From: Clostridiales bacterium DTU036
GTDB taxonomy: Bacteria > Bacillota > Clostridia > Peptostreptococcales > Acidaminobacteraceae
Assembly: GCA_001512625.1 (NCBI GenBank)
Contig: LFTD01000060.1
Location: 11,466-61,063, forward strand
Direction: 5' to 3'
DNA: 49,598 nucleotides
The position numbers were made by a program, and so were the translations under genes. Shown one piece after another: positions 29,800-38,994 of the stretch (within the stretch, counting starts at the first letter, position 1; each line of letters starts with the position of its first letter). The notes under the pieces were generated by a model, which made no database searches, was not told the origin of the DNA, and saw only the letters and a program-made list of their open reading frames with translations.

Positions 29800-31134
29800 G
29801 TGAAAAGTCAATTTGTTTGCCAGGAATGTGGAGCGATTTTTCCTAAGTGGATGGGAAAGTGTTCTGAGTGTGGAAGCTGGAACAGCCTATTAGAAGAAGT
29901 GGTTGATAAGAAAAAGGTAGTAGCTTCTGTGATTGCCACAGAAGCTAGACCAATAAAGGATATAGAAATAAGTGAGGATTCCAGAACCAGCTCAGGTATA
30001 GGCGAACTTGATAGGGTTCTGGGTGGAGGTATTGTTCAAGGAAGCCTAATCCTAGTCGGGGGAGACCCTGGTATAGGAAAGTCAACTTTGCTCCTTCAAA
30101 TGGCCCATCATGTAGCAAAAGAAGGAAGAAGGGTTCTATATGTTTCAGCCGAGGAAAGCCCTCTTCAAATCAAACTTAGAGCTAGTAGGTTAGAAATAGA
30201 GGGAAGAGATATCCTTCTTTTATCTGAAACCTCCTTGGAAAAGATCCTACCCACTATTGAAAAGGAAAAGCCAGATGTGCTAATAATGGACTCAATTCAA
30301 ACACTTAGCACACAGAATCTAAGTGCTGCACCAGGCTCAGTATCTCAGGTGAGGGAGATTACTAGTATACTGATGGATTTAGCAAAAAATAAAGGCATAG
30401 CAACTTTTATTGTGGGACATGTGACCAAAAGTGGAACCCTGGCTGGACCTAAGGTACTCGAGCATATGGTTGATACTGTGCTTTACTTTGAGGGAGATGG
30501 GTCAAGCGTATATAGGATTCTTAGAGGAGTTAAAAATAGGTTTGGTTCAACTAATGAAGTTGGGCTATTTCATATGACAAGCCTTGGCCTTAAGGAGGTA
30601 GATAATCCTTCAGAAATGTTTTTGTCTTCTACTCCGAGTTTTGAACCAGGAACTGTAGTCTTTCCTTCAATCGAAGGAACCAGGCCTTTACTGGTGGAAA
30701 TACAAAGTTTAGTATCAGCAACAAACTTTGCCTCACCTAGAAGGATGGCACTGGGAGTTGACCACAACAAACTAGTTTTGGCTATAGCTATATTGGAAAA
30801 AAAGAGGAATCTATTTCTCCAAAATCAAGATATTTATGTAAATGCAGTAGGTGGCATCCAAATAGGTGAACCTGCACTTACTCTTCCTATGATGGTTTCA
30901 ATTGCTTCATCTTTACTAGATCAAGCCCTTCCTAAAAAGATGATCATCCTTGGTGAAGTGGGCCTTCTCGGAGAAGTTAGGAGTGTTCCCCAGATTGAGA
31001 AGAGATTGTTGGAAGCAAAAAGACTGGGCTATGAAAGAGCAATGATTCCAGATTCTGATGTGAAAGTTAAGGGAATGAGGATAGATAAAGTTAAGCATGT
31101 CGACGAGGTCTTTTCAATTCTTTTCACTAAGTAA
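29800..31134 (+). CDS. radA: DNA repair protein RadA
   Basis: CQECGAIFPKWMGKCSECGSWNSL zinc finger, GGDPGIGKSTLLLQ, KNRFGSTNEVGLF. Confidence 0.97.
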   Translation: MKSQFVCQECGAIFPKWMGKCSECGSWNSLLEEVVDKKKVVASVIATEARPIKDIEISEDSRTSSGIGELDRVLGGGIVQGSLILVGGDPGIGKSTLLLQMAHHVAKEGRRVLYVSAEESPLQIKLRASRLEIEGRDILLLSETSLEKILPTIEKEKPDVLIMDSIQTLSTQNLSAAPGSVSQVREITSILMDLAKNKGIATFIVGHVTKSGTLAGPKVLEHMVDTVLYFEGDGSSVYRILRGVKNRFGSTNEVGLFHMTSLGLKEVDNPSEMFLSSTPSFEPGTVVFPSIEGTRPLLVEIQSLVSATNFASPRRMALGVDHNKLVLAIAILEKKRNLFLQNQDIYVNAVGGIQIGEPALTLPMMVSIASSLLDQALPKKMIILGEVGLLGEVRSVPQIEKRLLEAKRLGYERAMIPDSDVKVKGMRIDKVKHVDEVFSILFTK

Positions 31135-31180
31135 AGCTAATATATGTTACAATTGGGTATAGATAGACAAGGAGGTAACT

Positions 31181-31672
31181 ATGAAAATCGGTTCGAAGAT
31201 CGTCTACCCAATGCATGGAGCTGGAACTATTGTTAAGATTGAGCAAGAAGACTTCTTCGGCGAGAGAAAAGAGTACTGTACTGTAAAAGTGGCCCAAAAA
31301 GAAATGACTTTAAAGTTTCCATTGGATCGTAGAGAAAGTCTACACATACGTAATGTCTCGAGTATGGAGAAGATTTTAGACGAAATTTCCAGTCATAAAC
31401 CTGAAGAATATATCTACTCACCCAATTGGAACAAACGGTATCAAACTACACTAGATAAAATGAAAACAGGTAGCCCCTCTGATATGGCCACTGTACTGGT
31501 TAATCTAAAAAGCTTGGAAAATACAAAGGGCCTTTCTTCTGGAGAAAGACAACTTTACCATAATGCTATGGATATTCTGGCCAGTGAACTAATGCTTATT
31601 AGAGACTGTGATTATGATGGGGCTTATGAGATTTTAGAAAAACACTTGGAGGAGACCTTATGCGAAATATAG
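31181..31672 (+). CDS. CarD/CdnL-type RNA polymerase-interacting regulator
   Basis: KIGSKIVYPMHGAGTIVKIEQEDFFGERKEYCTVKV plus helical C-terminal domain. Confidence 0.9.
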   Translation: MKIGSKIVYPMHGAGTIVKIEQEDFFGERKEYCTVKVAQKEMTLKFPLDRRESLHIRNVSSMEKILDEISSHKPEEYIYSPNWNKRYQTTLDKMKTGSPSDMATVLVNLKSLENTKGLSSGERQLYHNAMDILASELMLIRDCDYDGAYEILEKHLEETLCEI

Positions 31673-32745
31673 CTAATTATGTTATAGCTATTATATCGCT
31701 CACTCTAGGCTTCTTATTTGGTCAGTGGATTTTATCTTCCACTGACCTAGCAGTATTATTCCCTAAGATAGTAGCGCAGAGAGGATTTATACGACTGATC
31801 ATATATGGTTCCATATCCCTTTTATCAGCACTTATTTTTTATATATTATTAAGTTTATTGTGGAAATATGGATCAAAACACGTTAAATCCTTGGCTGATA
31901 CAATTGGAGACAAGCCACCCCTTCAGATAATTGGGGGCTCGGTTGGCCTACTTGTGGGACTTATTGTAGCCTTTTTTGTGAGCAATATCTTTAGCAATGT
32001 ATACAGTGCACTAAATGTGCTGTTGTCGGTGATTACTTATACCTTTTTTGGAACCTTAGGTTTGATTGTAGGTTCTAGAATGGCCTATTCCCCGGAGTTC
32101 CCCCATTTTAACATTAAAAGCAAGATTCATGAGAAGAATAACCTTTTAGCCAAAGCCAAAGTTTTGGACACTTCTGCTATTATTGATGGTAGGATAGTTG
32201 AAATAGCAAAGACTGGGTTTATTGAAGGAGAGCTCATAGTTCCTTCCTTTGTACTAAAAGAACTCAGACATATAGCTGACTCGGCAGATGATTTGACCAG
32301 GGCAAAGGGAAGAAGGGGACTTGACTATATAAATGAACTTAAGGAAATGGACTATGTTAGTCTTACTATCACTGATAAAGATTTTAAAGATGTAGATGAA
32401 GTGGACGTGAAGCTTTTACATTTAGCTATGGAATTAAAAGGGGCCGTCATTACAACGGACTACAACCTTAATAAGGTGGCTATACTTCAGAGAATTCCAG
32501 TGCTTAATGTAAATGATTTATCAAATGCAGTTAAGCCTAACGCCTTACCTGGTGAGAGCTTCCTTCTAGAGATACTTAAAGAGGGAAAGGAAGCTGATCA
32601 AGGTGTGGGATATCTCCACGATGGAACCATGGTAGTGGTTGATCAGGGGAAAAACTATTTATCACAGGAACGGCTTGTTGAAGTCACTAGTTCTTTACAG
32701 ACCCCAGCAGGTCGTATGATATTTGCAAAAATTAAGGAGGAGTAA
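31660..32745 (+). CDS. PIN/TRAM-domain integral membrane protein (YacL-like)
   Basis: 4-TM N-terminus, KVLDTSAIIDGRIVEIAKTGFIEGELIVPSFVLKELRHIADSAD, TRAM-like C-terminus. Confidence 0.93.
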   Translation: MRNIANYVIAIISLTLGFLFGQWILSSTDLAVLFPKIVAQRGFIRLIIYGSISLLSALIFYILLSLLWKYGSKHVKSLADTIGDKPPLQIIGGSVGLLVGLIVAFFVSNIFSNVYSALNVLLSVITYTFFGTLGLIVGSRMAYSPEFPHFNIKSKIHEKNNLLAKAKVLDTSAIIDGRIVEIAKTGFIEGELIVPSFVLKELRHIADSADDLTRAKGRRGLDYINELKEMDYVSLTITDKDFKDVDEVDVKLLHLAMELKGAVITTDYNLNKVAILQRIPVLNVNDLSNAVKPNALPGESFLLEILKEGKEADQGVGYLHDGTMVVVDQGKNYLSQERLVEVTSSLQTPAGRMIFAKIKEE

Positions 32746-32748
32746 ATA

Positions 32749-33288
32749 ATGAGTAAGAATAGGAAAAAAAATCTGGCTCTAGGTATAGGTACAGGTGTTG
32801 CTCTAAGTGCAGGAGTAGGCTATTTAGCCTATAGAAAATATGCTAGTCTCAGGGATAACTCAGACTTTTTATTTGTAGCAGATAATAAGACTGTTGATTT
32901 TTCAGAAGAAGTCTTCGAGGATGTTTCTGTTGTTGCCCTAGCCTCAAACATACTAATAGATCTTTCAGCTGCAATAGCTGATGATAACCCTATGACTCTC
33001 TATGTCAAGGGTATGGGTAGCAATTTAGATGTAGTTGTTCCAGAGGGCTGGAATGTTAAAACTGAGGGACTAGCCAAGGGAAGTCAACTGGATAATGGGA
33101 CTGAATTTGATTATGATGATATAAAGGCCCCTTTACTTTTCATTGACTATGATTTGAAGGGCGCTAGCCTTAATGTATTTTATGCCTTTGATCAGGAGGA
33201 ACTTTTAGAAGAGGACATAGAAGAAGCCTTGGAAGATCTTGCTGAAGAAGTAGAAGAGGTTCTAGAGGACCTAGTTGAAGAGGACTAA
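32749..33288 (+). CDS. Uncharacterised membrane-anchored protein with beta-rich domain and very acidic tail
   Basis: N-terminal TM; SNILIDLSAAI...GSNLDVVVPEGWNVKTEG; tail EELLEEDIEEALEDLAEEVEEVLEDLVEED. Confidence 0.7.
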   Translation: MSKNRKKNLALGIGTGVALSAGVGYLAYRKYASLRDNSDFLFVADNKTVDFSEEVFEDVSVVALASNILIDLSAAIADDNPMTLYVKGMGSNLDVVVPEGWNVKTEGLAKGSQLDNGTEFDYDDIKAPLLFIDYDLKGASLNVFYAFDQEELLEEDIEEALEDLAEEVEEVLEDLVEED

Positions 33289-33303
33289 GTATATAGTAAT
33301 TGG

Positions 33304-33330
33304 AAAAGACATCTTCGGATGTCTTTTTTT
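33304..33330 (+). terminator. Rho-independent terminator with TTCG tetraloop
   Basis: AAAGACATCttcgGATGTCTTTTTTT. Confidence 0.9.
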
Positions 33331-33344
33331 GAAGGAGGAAGATA

Positions 33345-34052
33345 ATGACAAGCCTAGAAAAAATAAAAGTATCTAAAAAAATCCTATTTTTTGGTGGAGC
33401 TGGAACCTCTACTGAAAGTGGCATCCCTGATTTTCGCTCTTCAGGAGGGATTTATAGCATTGCTCCTGAGGAGTGGTTATCATCAAGATATCTCTATAAG
33501 CACACTGATAAATTCTATGACTTTTATAAATCCCAGATGCTCTACCCCAATGCTAAGCCAAATAGAGGCCATGAGATTCTTAGCCGATGGGAAAAAGAGG
33601 GGAGGCTCCTAGGTGTTATCACTCAAAACATTGATGGCCTTCATCAAAAGGCCGGCAGTAAAAATGTAGTGGAACTCCACGGTAGTGTAGAGAGGAATTA
33701 TTGTCAGACTTGCTCTAAAACCTATAGCCTGGAAGAGGTCATTGAAAAAGAGGGGACTCCTAGATGCGATTGTGGGGGACTTATAAGACCAGATGTGGTT
33801 TTATATGGTGAGATGCTTGATGATGGGGTTGTGTCTAAGGCTATTGATCTTTTGAATCAAGCGGAGCTTCTTATAGTTGCAGGTAGTTCCCTAGTGGTCT
33901 ATCCTGCAGCGGGTATGCTCCAGTATTTTGGGGGTGATGATATAATAATGATTAATAAGGGGGCTACCTCCTATGATTCCAGGGCTAGCCTAGTACTGAG
34001 AAATGGTTTTTCTCAGGATATGGAGTACCTAGATCAAATAATAAGAGAGTAA
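33345..34052 (+). CDS. Sir2 family NAD-dependent protein deacylase
   Basis: GGAGTSTESGIPDFRSSGGIY, TQNIDGLHQKAG, VELHGS, two Cys pairs, RPDVVLYGE. Confidence 0.95.
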   Translation: MTSLEKIKVSKKILFFGGAGTSTESGIPDFRSSGGIYSIAPEEWLSSRYLYKHTDKFYDFYKSQMLYPNAKPNRGHEILSRWEKEGRLLGVITQNIDGLHQKAGSKNVVELHGSVERNYCQTCSKTYSLEEVIEKEGTPRCDCGGLIRPDVVLYGEMLDDGVVSKAIDLLNQAELLIVAGSSLVVYPAAGMLQYFGGDDIIMINKGATSYDSRASLVLRNGFSQDMEYLDQIIRE

Positions 34053-34084
34053 TCTAGGTAGGTTAATAATAAAGTGGAGGATGT

Positions 34085-34642
34085 ATGCGAAGAAAAGATA
34101 GGCAGATGGATAAGGAGTTTGCACTTAAAGTAATCGATGAGAGCCAGTATGCTAGTCTAGGCCTAGTTACTGATACTGGCGTTATGCTTAGAGTTCTTTC
34201 CGTAGTAAGAAAAGATAGTAGACTTTATTTTCACTCGGCTACTAAGGGTAGTAAGGTTGATGCCTTTAAAGATGGACAAGAGGTGGAACTGACCTTTGTA
34301 GCTAGGGCACAGGTGCCTAATCTTTTTAGCAGGGAAGAGATAAAAGAGCTTATAGACCAGGGTCAGGCCTCCCAGCTTCTTAGTAAGGTTTTTACCAGTG
34401 AGTTTTCATCTGCAATGGTTAGAGGCAGTTTAAGAAGAGTCACAGATAAAAAAGAAATTGAGGAGGCTCTGAGAATAATAGGTGAAAAGTATACTCCTGA
34501 TATGATGGAGTTTATCGAAATTGCAGTAGAAATTAGTAGAGACAGGGTAGCTATTTTTGCAGTAGAAATAGAAGACATAATGGCCAAACGAAAAATGTTT
34601 GATGATGAAGGCGAGGAGATGAAGTGGGGAAGAAAGAGCTAG
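34085..34642 (+). CDS. Pyridoxamine 5'-phosphate oxidase family flavoprotein
   Basis: YASLGLVTDTGVMLRVLSVVRKDSRLYFHSATKGSKVDAFKDGQEVELTFV split-barrel family. Confidence 0.85.
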   Translation: MRRKDRQMDKEFALKVIDESQYASLGLVTDTGVMLRVLSVVRKDSRLYFHSATKGSKVDAFKDGQEVELTFVARAQVPNLFSREEIKELIDQGQASQLLSKVFTSEFSSAMVRGSLRRVTDKKEIEEALRIIGEKYTPDMMEFIEIAVEISRDRVAIFAVEIEDIMAKRKMFDDEGEEMKWGRKS

Positions 34643-35322
34643 TTTTAAAATGCCAAACCTGTGAAGAAAATCTTTGTGTTACTAGGGTACCTATCTTTGC
34701 CCATTTAGCTATAGATGAGCTACAAAAGGTAAGTAGCCTTATTAAGCGAAGAAATTTCAAGGCTGGTGAGACTATTCTTTCAACAGGTGAAGAGATTAAA
34801 GGACTTTATATCCTCCGTTATGGCTCAATAAAAATGGTTAGATACACCAGGGAGGGTGATGAAATCCTCTTTGAAGTATTAGGTAGGGGAGATTTTTATG
34901 GTGGGGATAATTTCTTCCGATCTGCCAGGGCTAGTGAAGAAATGATAGCTTTAGAAGATTCAGGTATTTGCTTTATTTCAGAAAAAGATCTGGAAAAGAT
35001 AATTATGGAAAACCCTGAAATAGCAATAAAAATAATCCAGGTTCTCTCAACCATGCAAAGCGATGATAGGAATATGATTTCTATTCTTTCAGAGAAGGAT
35101 GCTTTAAAAAGAATAGGCCTTTTTCTGCTTTGGCAGACAGAGAATGGAAATAACTTTATTGATATGACCCAGGATGAGCTGGCTAAGAGAATTAGTCTTA
35201 CCCATGAAACAGTCAGTAGGAGGATGAAAGAGCTAAGAGAAGCGGGTTATGTGGCTATGCATGGCTATGGGAAGATTGAACTGAAAAATAGGGAAGGCTT
35301 ATCTTTTTTTATGAATTATTGA
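34624..35322 (+). CDS. Crp/Fnr family regulator with FNR-like cysteine pattern
   Basis: N-terminal CQTCEENLC, cNMP-fold, SGICFI, HTH TQDELAKRISLTHETVSRRMKELREAGYV; GTG start. Confidence 0.92.
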   Translation: MGKKELVLKCQTCEENLCVTRVPIFAHLAIDELQKVSSLIKRRNFKAGETILSTGEEIKGLYILRYGSIKMVRYTREGDEILFEVLGRGDFYGGDNFFRSARASEEMIALEDSGICFISEKDLEKIIMENPEIAIKIIQVLSTMQSDDRNMISILSEKDALKRIGLFLLWQTENGNNFIDMTQDELAKRISLTHETVSRRMKELREAGYVAMHGYGKIELKNREGLSFFMNY

Positions 35323-35361
35323 TTTGACTCAAAGATTATAAACTTACCCATTTGCTATACT
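35319..35361 (+). promoter_or_regulatory. Putative FNR-type box (TTGATttgaCTCAA, 35319-35332) and -10 element (TATACT, 35356-35361) of hcp
   Basis: 9/10 match to TTGAT-N4-ATCAA; centre about 41-42 nt upstream of the TSS implied by the -10. Confidence 0.65.
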
Positions 35362-35378
35362 CAAAAAAAGGAGGTAAT

Positions 35379-37019
35379 ATGGCAGATATGTTTTGTTTCC
35401 AGTGCCAAGAAGCAGCTGGAAATCAAGGATGTACGCGAGTAGGCGTATGTGGTAAGTCTCCTCAGGTTGCCCATTCTCAGGATTTTTTAATCTGGGTTAC
35501 CAAGGGACTAAGCGCTCTGGCTACAAGAGCTAGAGAAGAAGGAAAAACAGTTTCAACTCAAACCAACCACTTGGTAACAGGAAATCTATTCATGACAATT
35601 ACCAATGCCAACTTTGATCAGGAAGTAATTGATGCAAGGGCTCATATGGTAATTGAAGAGATGGATGGTCTTAGAAAAGAGCTATCAAGCCTTGAAAACC
35701 TTCCCCAGGCAGCCCTGTGGGATAATAAGGATCCTTCATCATGGATTGATACTAAAAATCTTGTCAGTGTTCTTGCAGAAGAGGATGAAGATAAGAGAAG
35801 TCTAAAGGAATTAATTGTATATGGTCTAAAGGGGCTAAGTGCTTATACCAAGCATGCCAATGTTTTACTTAAAGAAGACGAGGAAGTTGATATTTTCATA
35901 CAAAAAGCCCTAACTAAGACCCTAGACCCAAATGCAACTGTAGATGAACTAGTTCAGCTAACCCTAGATACTGGAGCAGCTGGAGTTAAGGGTATGGCCC
36001 TTTTAGATGGTGCTAATACAGCTGCTTATGGTAACCCAGAACTAACTGAAGTAAAAATTGATGCAGGAACTAATCCTGGAATCCTAATTTCAGGCCATGA
36101 CCTAAGAGACCTACAGATGCTGCTGGAGCAAACCCAGGGAACAGGGGTTGATGTCTACACCCACTCTGAGATGCTACCAGCCAACTATTATCCCTTCTTT
36201 AAGAAGTATGATAACTTCTATGGAAACTATGGAAATGCTTGGTGGCAGCAAAAAGAAGAGTTCGAAAGTTTTAATGGGCCCATCTTAATGACTACCAACT
36301 GTATTGTTCCACCAAAAGAGAGTTATAAAGACAAGCTTTATACAACAGGTATGGCAGGATATCCAGGTTGCAAGCATATTCCTGGTGAAATCGGAGAAGA
36401 GAAGGATTTTAGTGAGATAATTGAACTGGCTAAAACTTGCCCAGCTCCTACTGCCATTGAAGAGGGGAGTATTGTAGGTGGTTTTGCCCATGCTCAGGTC
36501 TTTGCTCTTGCTGATAAGGTAGTAGACGCCATTAAGTCTGGAGCCATTAAAAAGTTTGTTGTTATGGCAGGCTGTGATGGACGTCATAAGAGTAGAAGCT
36601 ACTATACTGACTTTGCTAATGCCCTTCCCAAAGATGCTGTAATTCTAACAGCCGGCTGTGCTAAGTACAGATATAATAAGCTTCCTTTAGGAGATATAGG
36701 TGGAATTCCAAGGGTTCTTGATGCAGGTCAGTGTAATGACTCCTATTCACTGGTGCTTATTGCACTAAAACTTGCAGAAATCTTTGGAGTAGAAAGTATA
36801 AATGAGCTACCCATCGCCTATAACATAGCTTGGTATGAGCAAAAGGCCGTAATAGTGTTACTTGCACTTCTATCACTTGGTGTTAAGGATATTCACCTTG
36901 GACCAAGCCTTCCAGCCTTCTTAAGCCCGAATATTACAAATGTATTAGTAGAAAACTTTGGAATAGCTCCAAATAGCACTGTTGAAGAAGATATTGATTA
37001 TTTCTTCCCCATTGCTTAA
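35379..37019 (+). CDS. hcp: Hydroxylamine reductase / hybrid cluster protein
   Basis: [71 protein letters not shown]. Confidence 0.96.
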   Translation: MADMFCFQCQEAAGNQGCTRVGVCGKSPQVAHSQDFLIWVTKGLSALATRAREEGKTVSTQTNHLVTGNLFMTITNANFDQEVIDARAHMVIEEMDGLRKELSSLENLPQAALWDNKDPSSWIDTKNLVSVLAEEDEDKRSLKELIVYGLKGLSAYTKHANVLLKEDEEVDIFIQKALTKTLDPNATVDELVQLTLDTGAAGVKGMALLDGANTAAYGNPELTEVKIDAGTNPGILISGHDLRDLQMLLEQTQGTGVDVYTHSEMLPANYYPFFKKYDNFYGNYGNAWWQQKEEFESFNGPILMTTNCIVPPKESYKDKLYTTGMAGYPGCKHIPGEIGEEKDFSEIIELAKTCPAPTAIEEGSIVGGFAHAQVFALADKVVDAIKSGAIKKFVVMAGCDGRHKSRSYYTDFANALPKDAVILTAGCAKYRYNKLPLGDIGGIPRVLDAGQCNDSYSLVLIALKLAEIFGVESINELPIAYNIAWYEQKAVIVLLALLSLGVKDIHLGPSLPAFLSPNITNVLVENFGIAPNSTVEEDIDYFFPIA

Positions 37020-37030
37020 GTTAAAAAATA

Positions 37031-37058
37031 GACTGCTGGTTTGACTGGCAGTTTTTTT
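37031..37058 (+). terminator. Terminator-like hairpin after hcp
   Basis: gACTGCtggtttgactgGCAGTttttttat. Confidence 0.65.
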
Positions 37059-37125
37059 ATACCTTCCTTGCATTTTAAAATGTTATCACTTACAATTTTC
37101 ATAGTGCAGATTATGAGGAGAGAAA

Positions 37126-38116
37126 ATGAAAATTTAAGTTACTGGAGGCCTAGGCTTTATTGGAAGTCATACAGTAGTTGAGCTTCTAGCAAGAGGCCAT
37201 GAAGTTGTAATTGTGGATAATTTAAGTAACTCTAAACTTGAGACTTTAGATAAATTAAATCAGATTGTGGGAAGAGATATTGAGTGCTTCATAGAAAATG
37301 TTACTAACAATGAAGTCATGGAAAGAATATTCTCGGAGAATAGATTTGATGGGATAATACATTTTGCTGGCTATAAGTCAGTAGGGGAGTCTGTAGAAGA
37401 GCCTCTTAGGTACTATTTTAATAATTTAGTTAGTAGTATTTTACTAGCTTGCCTTGAAATATAATGTAAAAAGATTTATCTTTAGTTCTTCTGCCACAGT
37501 TTATGGTGACCAGCCTTCTCCATTAAAAGAAGATTTGGAGCTAAGAGAGAGGACCAACCCTTATGGGAAAAGCAAGGCTATGAGTGAAAGAATTCTAACA
37601 GATGCAGCTAAAACAAGGGATGGTTTTTCCTTGGTACTCCTTAGATATTTTAATCCGGTGGGGGCCCACTCTAGTGGTTTAATTGGGGAAGCCCCTCAAG
37701 GAAGACCCAATAATTTAATGCCCTATAAATGCAAGGTGGCAAAGGGTGAACTGGAGATTTTAAATGTATTTGGAGATGACTTTGAAACCCCTGATGGTAC
37801 GGGGATAAGAGACTATATCCATGTTGTTGATTTGGCTCGGGGTCATGTAGCTGCTCTTGAGAAGGCCGGAGTAGGAACTAGGGTCTATAACCTGGGTACA
37901 GGTAGGGGAACATCGGTCTTAGAGCTGGTAGAAACCTTTAAGAAGGTAAACAGGGTTGATGTGGCTTATAGAATAGCTGAAAGAAGACCGGGAGATTTGG
38001 CCATATCCTTTGCAGATGTAACTAAAGCTAAAAAGGAACTTGACTGGGAGGCAGAGCTTGGTATTGAAGATATGGTTAGAGATGCTTGGAATTTTGAAAA
38101 TGCCTTAGATGATTAA
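37126..38116 (+). pseudogene. galE: UDP-glucose 4-epimerase pseudogene (nonsense at codon 4 plus frameshift)
   Basis: MKI*VTGGLGFIGSHTVVELLARGHEVVIVDN in one frame, then YNVKRFIFSSSATVYGD...NPYGKSKAMSE in a shifted frame after about 37454. Confidence 0.9.
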
Positions 38117-38326
38117 AATCCTCCGGGATTCTTTTTTTGCCTCTTATCTTTTAGAGAAGGGTCGTTAAAGAAATAAAGAAAAAAACACCAGAGTGGATAT
38201 ATGCTGGACCAGTCAAATATGATATGATTATTTCTATCTACATGTAAGTTTTTGTAAGTTTGGAAATTATTATCATGGAGTCTGATTTTAGGCTCTGCGG
38301 AAAACTTTTTAGATAGGGGAAGAAAA

Positions 38327-38680
38327 TTGATTAAAAGAAAAGAAGAAGTTAGAAAAGAGCAGCATGAGAATTTTCTGGGTGGTAAGGGTTTAATGGAGCT
38401 CAACCACTTTTTGGAAAAGGAAGATGCTAGTGGCACAGGAAGATTATTTTCAAAAAGCGTGCTTAAACCAGGAGCCTCTATAGGCTTCCATACTCACCAA
38501 GGTGACTTTGAAACTTATTACATCTTAAGTGGTAGGGCTATGGTGACTGAAGATGATGGCAGCCAGCATTACTTAGGTGCTGGTGATGTTATGTTTACAG
38601 GCAATGGATTTGGCCATGCTATCGAAAATGCAGGAGAAGAGGATCTTGAGTATTTAGCTTTAATTCTCTTTGACAAGTAA
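38327..38680 (+). CDS. Cupin domain protein
   Basis: LKPGASIGFHTHQGDFETYYILSGRAMVTEDDGSQHYLGAGDVMFTGNGFGHAIEN. Confidence 0.88.
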   Translation: MIKRKEEVRKEQHENFLGGKGLMELNHFLEKEDASGTGRLFSKSVLKPGASIGFHTHQGDFETYYILSGRAMVTEDDGSQHYLGAGDVMFTGNGFGHAIENAGEEDLEYLALILFDK

Positions 38681-38994
38681 ATTTCTATTTAACATCATTT
38701 GGCGAAAAAATATGGAGTGGGCTAGCAAGGCATGGAAAGAAATAGGCTCTAATCCAGGGAATTTAGTCTTATTTGGACCAGGCCACTTAAATAGTAAGTG
38801 GCTTGCCTTTTAGGAGAGACCCTTTTATGTGGTAATTAAAGTCTAAGGGTAGATTTGTAAGGATAAGGTGGCTGAATTAGCTGAGGTTATCAAGAAGCTA
38901 CCTAAATATATAATAAGGGATAGAAGTATTCTTGGCAGCTATAAAAATTTACTCATAAATGATACTATTGAATTAATAAAACTTGGAGGTGAAA

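Noticed and set aside
37126-38116. Programmed frameshift or stop-codon recoding in galE
   Set aside because: Two independent lesions, no slippery heptamer or SECIS-like hairpin obvious, and other genes use TAA as normal stop.
38113-38436. Minus-strand ORF of 107 aa opposite the cupin start
   Set aside because: No SD or family match; overlaps the cupin gene and a likely noncoding gap.
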